DNA of 64,000 nt from Pelecanus crispus (taxonomy: Eukaryota > Chordata > Aves > Pelecaniformes > Pelecanidae): assembly GCF_030463565.1 (NCBI RefSeq), contig NC_134675.1, positions 12,917,862 through 12,981,861 on the forward strand, given 5' to 3'. The position numbers were made by a program, and so were the translations under genes. Below are positions 58,618 to 64,000 of this stretch, one piece after another. The stretch's first letter is position 1. Every line of letters starts with the position of its first letter. Under the pieces are notes generated by a model, which was not told where the DNA came from, did not search any database, and saw only the letters and a program-made list of their open reading frames with translations.

Positions 58618-59159
58618 TCATCTGAGACCTCACCTGGAGTACTGCGTCCAGCTCTGGGGCCCTCAGCACAAGAAGGACATGGACCTGCTGGAGCGGGTCC
58701 AGAAGCGGACCACCAAAATGATCCGAGGGCTGGAACACCTCTCCTATGAGGCCAGGCTGAGAGAGTTGGGGTTGTTCAGCCTGGAGAAGAGAAGGCTGTG
58801 AGGAGACCTTATTGCGGCCTTCCAGTACTTAAAGGGGGCCTATAGGAAGGATGGGGAGAATCTTTTTAGCAAGGCCTGTTCTGACAGAACAAGGAATAAT
58901 GGATTTAAACTAAATAAGAATAGATTTAGACTAGACATAAGAAAGAAATTTTTTGCAATGAGGGTGGTCAAGCACTGGAACAGGTTGCCCAGAGAGGTAG
59001 TGGAGGCCCCATCCCTGGAAACATTCCAGGTCAGGTTGGACGGGGCTCTGAGCAACCTGATCTACTTAAAGCTGTCCCTGCTCACTGCAGGGGGGTTGGG
59101 CTAGATGACCTCTCAAGGTCCCTTCCAACCCAAAGCATTCTATGATTCTATGATTCTAT
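58618..59159 (+). mobile_element. 5'-truncated CR1 LINE inserted in copy G gag
   Basis: 542 bp covering the last RT segment ([34 protein letters not shown]), a 3' UTR and the ATTCTATG tail. The gag homology stops at GGTATCC and restarts at CCCTTCAAGG. It is of a different subfamily from the CR1 in copy A gag, which sits at another position. Confidence 0.92.
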
Positions 59160-59867
59160 CCCTTCAAGGAAGATGTTATATATCGCCCAGGCAAATGGAC
59201 CACTGTAGAGAAGGGTATCCAGTACCTGAGGGAATTAGGCATGCTGGAGGTGATTTATAGTGACCTGAACGATGAGCAGTTACCCAAAGATCCAGATGAA
59301 GTCCAGTGCTCACGACCCATGTGGCGGAAGGTGCTACAGAGCGCACCAGCGTCGTATGCCAACTCGTTGGCAATACTGACCTGGAAAGATGACGGGGCAC
59401 CAACAGTGGATGAAGTGGCAAGCCGACTCCAGGAATACGAAGAAAGTATCTCTTTCTCTCTTGTCTCGGCTGTAGAGAAACTGTCCGAGAAGGTCCAGCA
59501 ACTCGAAGAGGATATGTCCTACTCCCCACCTGTACAGACCAGTATCTCAGCCATTAGGAGTCGGTCTGCTCAAGAGAGAGGATATAGAGGATACACACCA
59601 AGGGGAACCCTGTGGTTTTACCTGCATGACCATGGACAGGACATGAGGAAGTGGGATGGAAAATCTACCTCGACCCTAGAGGCACAGGTGCGTGAGTTGC
59701 AAGGAAGAACTATTACAAAAGGCGGTTCTCCCAGGAAAATTGCAGCTCCAGTTTCCAGTGAGCAGTTCCCCAGAGAGAGTAAGGGGGCTAATTTTACTTC
59801 CGATCTTAATCAAGGGACTCTTGATTCACATTTACAGGAAGTGAACAGCGAATACTGTGACCAGTGT

Positions 59868-59966
59868 TAGAGGGGCCCTGCCTCCAGCCAGGTGGAGGAA
59901 AGGGACAATCGGGTTTACTGGACTGTGTGGATTCAATGGCCTGGCACATCAGACCCACAGGAGTAG
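59868..59966 (+). other. Gag/pro-pol junction with two in-frame UAG codons (copy G)
   Basis: TAG at 59868-59870 and TAG at 59964-59966 lie in the same frame as both gag and the protease (VDTG at 59976). CCTCC (59881-59885) and GGAGG (59894-59898) can form a stem with an 8-base loop starting ten bases after the first TAG. In gammaretroviruses, gag and pol are likewise in one frame, separated by a UAG read through with the help of a downstream RNA structure. Confidence 0.85.
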
Positions 59967-62900
59967 AAGGCTCTAGTGGACACCGGTGCACAGTGTACCC
60001 TAATGCCATCAAGTTATAGAGGGGCAGAACCCATCTGTATTTCTGGAGTGACAGGGGGATCCCAACAGCTAACTGTATTGGAGGCCAAAGTGAGCCTAAG
60101 TGGGAATGAGTGGCAGAAGCACCCCATTGTGACTGGCCCAGACGCTCCGTGCATCCTTGGCATAGACTACCTCAGGAGAGGGTATTTCAAGGACCCAAAA
60201 GGGTACCGGTGGGCTTTTGGTATAGCTGCCTTGGAGACGCAGGAAATTAAACAGCTGTCCACCTTGCCCGGTCTCTCAGAGGGCCCTTCGATTGTGGGGT
60301 TGCTGAGGGTCGAAGAACAACAGGTGCCGATCGCTACCACAACTGTGCACAGGCGGCAATATCGCACCAACCGAGACTCCCTGCTTCCCATCCATAACCT
60401 GATTCGTCGACTGGAGAGCCAGGGAGTGATCAGCAAGACTCGCTCACCCTTTAACAGTCCCATATGGCCAGTGCGAAAGTCTAATGGGGAGTGGAGCCCA
60501 ACAGTGGACTATCGTGGCCTGAACGAAGTTACACCGCCACTGAGTGCTGCCGTGCCAGACATGCTAGAACTTCAATATGAACTGGAGTCAAAGGCAGCCA
60601 AGTGGTATGCCACAATTGACATTGCTAATGCATTTTTCTCCATCCCCTTGTCAGCAGAGTGCAGGCCCCAGTTTGCTTTTACCTGGAGGGGTGTTCAGTA
60701 CACCTGGAACCGACTGCCCCAGGGGTGGAAGCACAGCCCCACCATTTGCCATGGACTGATCCAGACAGCACTGGAACAGGGTGAAGCTCCACAACATCTG
60801 CAGTATATTGATGACATCATTGTGTGGGGCAATACAGCAGAAGAAGTTTTTGAGAAGGGAAAGGAAATATTCCAAATCCCTCTGAAGGCTGGTTTTGCCA
60901 TAAACCAAAGTAAGGTTAAGGGACCTGCACAGGAGATGCAGTTCGGTGGAATAAAATGGCAAGATGGACGTCGTCAGATCCCAATGGATGTGATCAACAA
61001 AATAACAGCTATGTCCCCACCAACTAGCAAAACGGAAACACAAGCTTTCTTAGGCGTTGTGGGTTTTTTGGAGAATGCATATTCCAAATTACAGCCAGAT
61101 CATAAGCCCTCTCTATCAAGTGACCCAGAAGAAGAATGATTTCAAATGGGGCCCTGAGCAACAACAAGCCTTTGAACAAATTAAACGGGAGATAGTTCAT
61201 GCAGTAGCCCTTGGGCCAGTCTGGGCAGAGCAGGATGTAAAGAACGTGCTCTACACCGCAGCCGGGGAGAATAGTGCTACCTGAAGCCTCTGGCAGAAAG
61301 CACCAGGGGAGACTCGAGGTCGACCCCTAGGGTTTTGGAGTCGGGGATACAGAGGATCCGAAGCCCGCTATACTCCAACTGAGAAAGAGATATTGGCAGC
61401 ATATGAAGGGGTTCGAGCTGCTTCAGAAGTGGTTGGTACTGAAGCACAGCTCCTGCTGGCACCCCGACTGCTGGTGCTGGGTTGGATGTTCAAAGGGAGG
61501 GTCCCCTCTACACATCATGCAACTGATGCTACGTGGAGTAAGTGGGTTGCACTAATCCCACAATGGGCTCGAATAGGAAACCCCAGTCGCCCAGGAATCT
61601 TGGAAGTGATCATGGACTGGCCATAAGGCAAAAAACCTTAGAATATCACCAGAGGAGGAGGTGACACGTACTGAAGAGGCCCCACTGTATAATAAATTGC
61701 CAGAAAATGAAAAGCAATATGCCCTGTTCACTGATGGGTCCTGTTGTCTTGTGGGAAAGCATCGGAGGTAGAAGGCTGCTGTCTGGAGTCCTATAGGACA
61801 AGTCACAGAAACTGCTGAAGGAGAAGGGGAATCGAGTCAGTTTGCAGAGGTGAAAGCCATCCAGCTGGCTTTAGATATTGCTGAACGAGAAAAGTGGCCA
61901 GTCCTTTATCTCTATACTGACTCATGGATGGTGGCAAATGCCCTGTGGGGGTGGTTGCAGCAATGGAAGCAGAACAACTGGCAGCGCAGAGGCAAACCCA
62001 TCTGGGCTGCCGCATTGTGGCAAGATATTGCTGCCCGGGTAGAGTACGTCACGTAGATACTCACGTACCCAAGAGTTGGGCCACTGAAGAACATCAAAAC
62101 AACCAGCAGGTGGATCAGGCTGCTAAGATTGAAGTGGCTCAGGTGGATCTGGACTGGCAACATAAGGGTGGGTGAATTATTTATAGCTAGGTGGGCCCAT
62201 GACACCTCAGGCCTTCAAGGAAGAGATGCAACATATAGATGGGCTTGTGATCGAGGGGTGGACTTAACCATGGACAGTATTACACAGGTTATTCATGAAT
62301 GTGAAACGTGCGCTGCAATCAAGCAAGCCAAGCAGTTAAAGCCTCTCTGGTATGAAGGGCAATGGCTGAAATATAAATATGGGGAGGCCTGGCAGATTGA
62401 TTATATCACACTCCCACAAACCCGCCAAGGCAAGCGCTATGTGCTCACCATGGTGGAAGCAACCACCGGATGGCTGGAAACATATCCCGTGCCCCATGCC
62501 ACCGCCCGGAACACCATCCTGGGCCTTGAAAAGCAAGTCCTGTGGCGACATGGCACCCCAGAGAGAATCGAGTCAGACAACGGGACTCATTTCCGAAACA
62601 ACCTCATAGACACCTGGGCCAAAGACCATGGCATTAAGTGGGTATATCACATCCCTTACCATGCACCAGCCTCGGGGAAAATTGAGCGATACAATGGATT
62701 GTTAAAGACTACCCTGAGAGCAATGGGTGGTGGAACATTCAAACATTGGGATACACATTTAGCAAAAGCCACCTGGTTAGTCAACACCAGGGGATCTGCC
62801 AATCCAGCTGGCCCTGCCCAATCAAAACTTATACGTACTGTAGAAGGACATAAAGTCCCTGTAGTGCACATGAAAAATATGCTGGGGAAGACAGTCTGGG

Positions 62901-63046
62901 TTACTTCCCCCTCTGGCAAAGGCAAGCCCATTCGTGGGATTGCTTTTGCTCATGGACCTGGGTGCACTTGGTGGGTGATGCGAAATGATGGGGAAGTCCA
63001 ATGTGTACCTCAAGGGGTTTTGATTTGGGGTGAAAATAGCCAATGA
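59967..63046 (+). pseudogene. pro-pol: Copy G protease-polymerase (PR, RT, RNase H, IN)
   Basis: Protease VDTGAQC at 59976. RT with FNSPIWPVRKSNGEW, LPQGWKHSPT and YIDD at 60804-60815. The frame shifts near 61057 (GVVGFLENAY), then has TGA at 61282-61284 and TAA at 61624-61626. RNase H has FTDGSC (about 61727), a TAG replacing the Trp before KAAV (61769-61771), YTDSWMVANA, and a deletion near 62045. The integrase (62129-63046) is open: CETC, DYITLP, IESDNGTHF, ASGKIERYNG, ending GENSQ. The integrase differs from that of copy C at only a handful of residues. Enzyme roles as in copy C; this copy cannot make a full polyprotein. Confidence 0.92.
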
Positions 63047-63454
63047 ACTGTATGGTATGATGTTAATTGCTATATAATACTCTATGTCACCACTACTATG
63101 GTTGCTATATGCCACATCAATGGTAGTACAGTAAGAATCTGATTAATGAAGAATGAACTTTGATAAAACCGAGCAAAGTGCAGTAGTGTTGGAACCAGAA
63201 CTGGCTTCAACATGTAACAGTCCAACACCGCACACCATCTCTCCTGCCTTGAAAGACTGTGATGATAGACGGAGCCCAAAGTCATGGACTAAATGAACTC
63301 AATGGACATTTTAGAGGGATGGTGCATCGACTAAGGGAATGATATCTGTGTGTATATATCAAAAGACAAGGAAAGTGGTGGTGATTAATTGGAATGTATT
63401 GGAAAGTGTAGGACCTGTGCATGACGTAGATGGTATAGAATAAGGGGTGGATAC
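63047..63454 (+). other. Copy G 3' non-coding region with polypurine tract
   Basis: About 410 bp without any ORF between integrase and LTR, ending in AATAAGGGGTGGATAC, the presumed plus-strand primer. No env or dUTPase. Confidence 0.8.
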
Positions 63455-63990
63455 TGTCCTGGTTTTGGCTGGAATAGAGTTAATTTTCTTCCTAGTAGCT
63501 GGCATAGTGCTGTGTTTTGGATTTAGGATGAGAATAATGCTGATAACACGCTGATGTTTTAGTTGTTGCTAAGTACTGCTTATGCTAGTCAAGGGCTTTT
63601 CATCTTCCCATGCTCTGCCAGGTGCACAAAAAAACCTGGGAGGGGGCACAGCCAGGACAGCTGACCCAAACTGACCAAAGGGCTATTCCATACCATATGA
63701 CATCATGCTCAGTATATAAACTGGGGGGAGTTGGCTGGGGGCAGCGATCGCTGTTTGGGGACTGGCTGGGCGTTGGTCGGCGGGTGGTGAGCAGTTGCAT
63801 TGTGCATCACTTATTTTGTATATTATTATTATTACTACTTTCTTTTCCTCTGATGTCCTATTAAACTGTGTTTATCTCAACCCACGAATTTTACTTTTTT
63901 TTTCAATTCTTTCCCCCATCCCACTGGGGATGGGGAGAGTGAGCACATGGTTGTGTGGTGTTTAGCTGCCTGCTGGGTTAAACCAGACCA
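63455..63990 (+). mobile_element. 3' LTR of copy G (type B)
   Basis: TGTCCTGGTTTTGGCTGG to GTTAAACCAGACCA. It has TGACATCA, TATATAAA (about 63714), CAGCGATCGCTG and ATTAAA (about 63861). The last ~130 bp differ clearly from type A: a T-run, then CCTGCTGGGTTAAACC instead of TTGCTGGCTGGGGCTAAACC. Confidence 0.9.
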
Positions 63991-64000
63991 CCAGCAGAAA

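Larger units (their letters stand above)
57653..59870 (+). pseudogene. gag: Copy G gag, split by a CR1
   Basis: From the ATG at 57653 the N-terminus ([20 protein letters not shown]) differs strongly from copies A and C but keeps YFG, a NYT sequon, PW, a hydrophobic segment ([11 protein letters not shown]) and then [13 protein letters not shown]. The Trp-rich region found in A and C (about 95 codons) is absent, and the frame passes directly into seven 30-bp repeats (57991-58200). The capsid-like block follows intact until a CR1 enters at 58618. The frame continues into the CR1 and stops at 58799. After the CR1 the gag resumes (KWTTVEKGIQYLRELG, WRKVLQSAPASYANSL, a short coiled coil) and ends SEYCDQC with TAG at 59868-59870. 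Confidence 0.87.
57332..63990 (+). mobile_element. ERV-L-like provirus copy G, 5' LTR truncated
   Basis: Plus-strand provirus with a 41-bp 5' LTR stub, primer site, gag (with a CR1 insertion), protease, RT, RNase H, integrase, polypurine tract and a full 3' LTR of type B. No env or dUTPase is present. Internal sequence is very close to copy C while the LTRs belong to another subfamily. It lies antisense to NPR3, probably in its intron. Target duplications cannot be assessed because the 5' end is lost. Confidence 0.93.

Overview
This is vertebrate, almost certainly avian, nuclear DNA. Three things point to a bird: CR1 LINEs with the typical 3' tail (repeats of ATTCTATG), a large family of class III (ERV-L-like) LTR retroviruses with LTRs starting TGTCCTGGTTT, and one exon that I recognise as natriuretic peptide receptor 3 (NPR3) on the minus strand at 55099-55221. 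There are no operons, CRISPR arrays or bacterial features. NPR3 is Z-linked in chicken, so a sex-chromosome origin is plausible but is inference.

Layout. 1-8570 is mostly unique sequence with one solo LTR (2468-3617), itself split by a second, unrelated LTR. 8571-27266 is a dense nest of retroelements. It holds the 5' half of an ERV (copy A: LTR, primer binding site, gag), pieces of a second ERV lineage (copy B: LTR end, primer site, gag, protease, RT), a minus-strand ERV pol fragment, several solo LTRs of at least four families, and two interrupted CR1 copies; some joints lack target-site duplications and look like rearrangement points. 29141-30636 is a younger CR1 whose RT reading frame is still open. 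30637-39956 is unique, non-coding as far as I can see. 39962-46918 is a complete minus-strand provirus (copy C) with two LTRs, near-perfect 5-bp target duplications, a primer site of tRNA-Lys type, gag, protease, RT, RNase H and integrase, but no env. 46924-57331 is mainly unique (NPR3 intron at least around 55 kb) with solo LTRs and a ~49-bp minisatellite. 57332-63990 is a plus-strand provirus (copy G) with a truncated 5' LTR and a CR1 inserted in gag.

The most interesting part is the structure of these env-less ERVs. The gag reading frame begins with a signal-peptide-like, multi-hydrophobic, N-glycosylation-sequon-bearing region, then a 30-bp in-frame tandem repeat of Pro/Thr/Ala (3, 6 and 7 units in copies A, C and G), then a capsid-like region. 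Gag and pro-pol lie in one frame and are separated by two in-frame UAG codons shared by both proviruses, the first followed by a potential stem-loop. The LTR carries a CRE-like site, a TATA box and an 18-nt perfect palindrome where the RNA should start. All copies are broken by stops, frameshifts or insertions.

Limits: everything was read by eye; boundaries of old repeats are approximate to a few bases, and family names of the LTRs were not checked against a repeat library.
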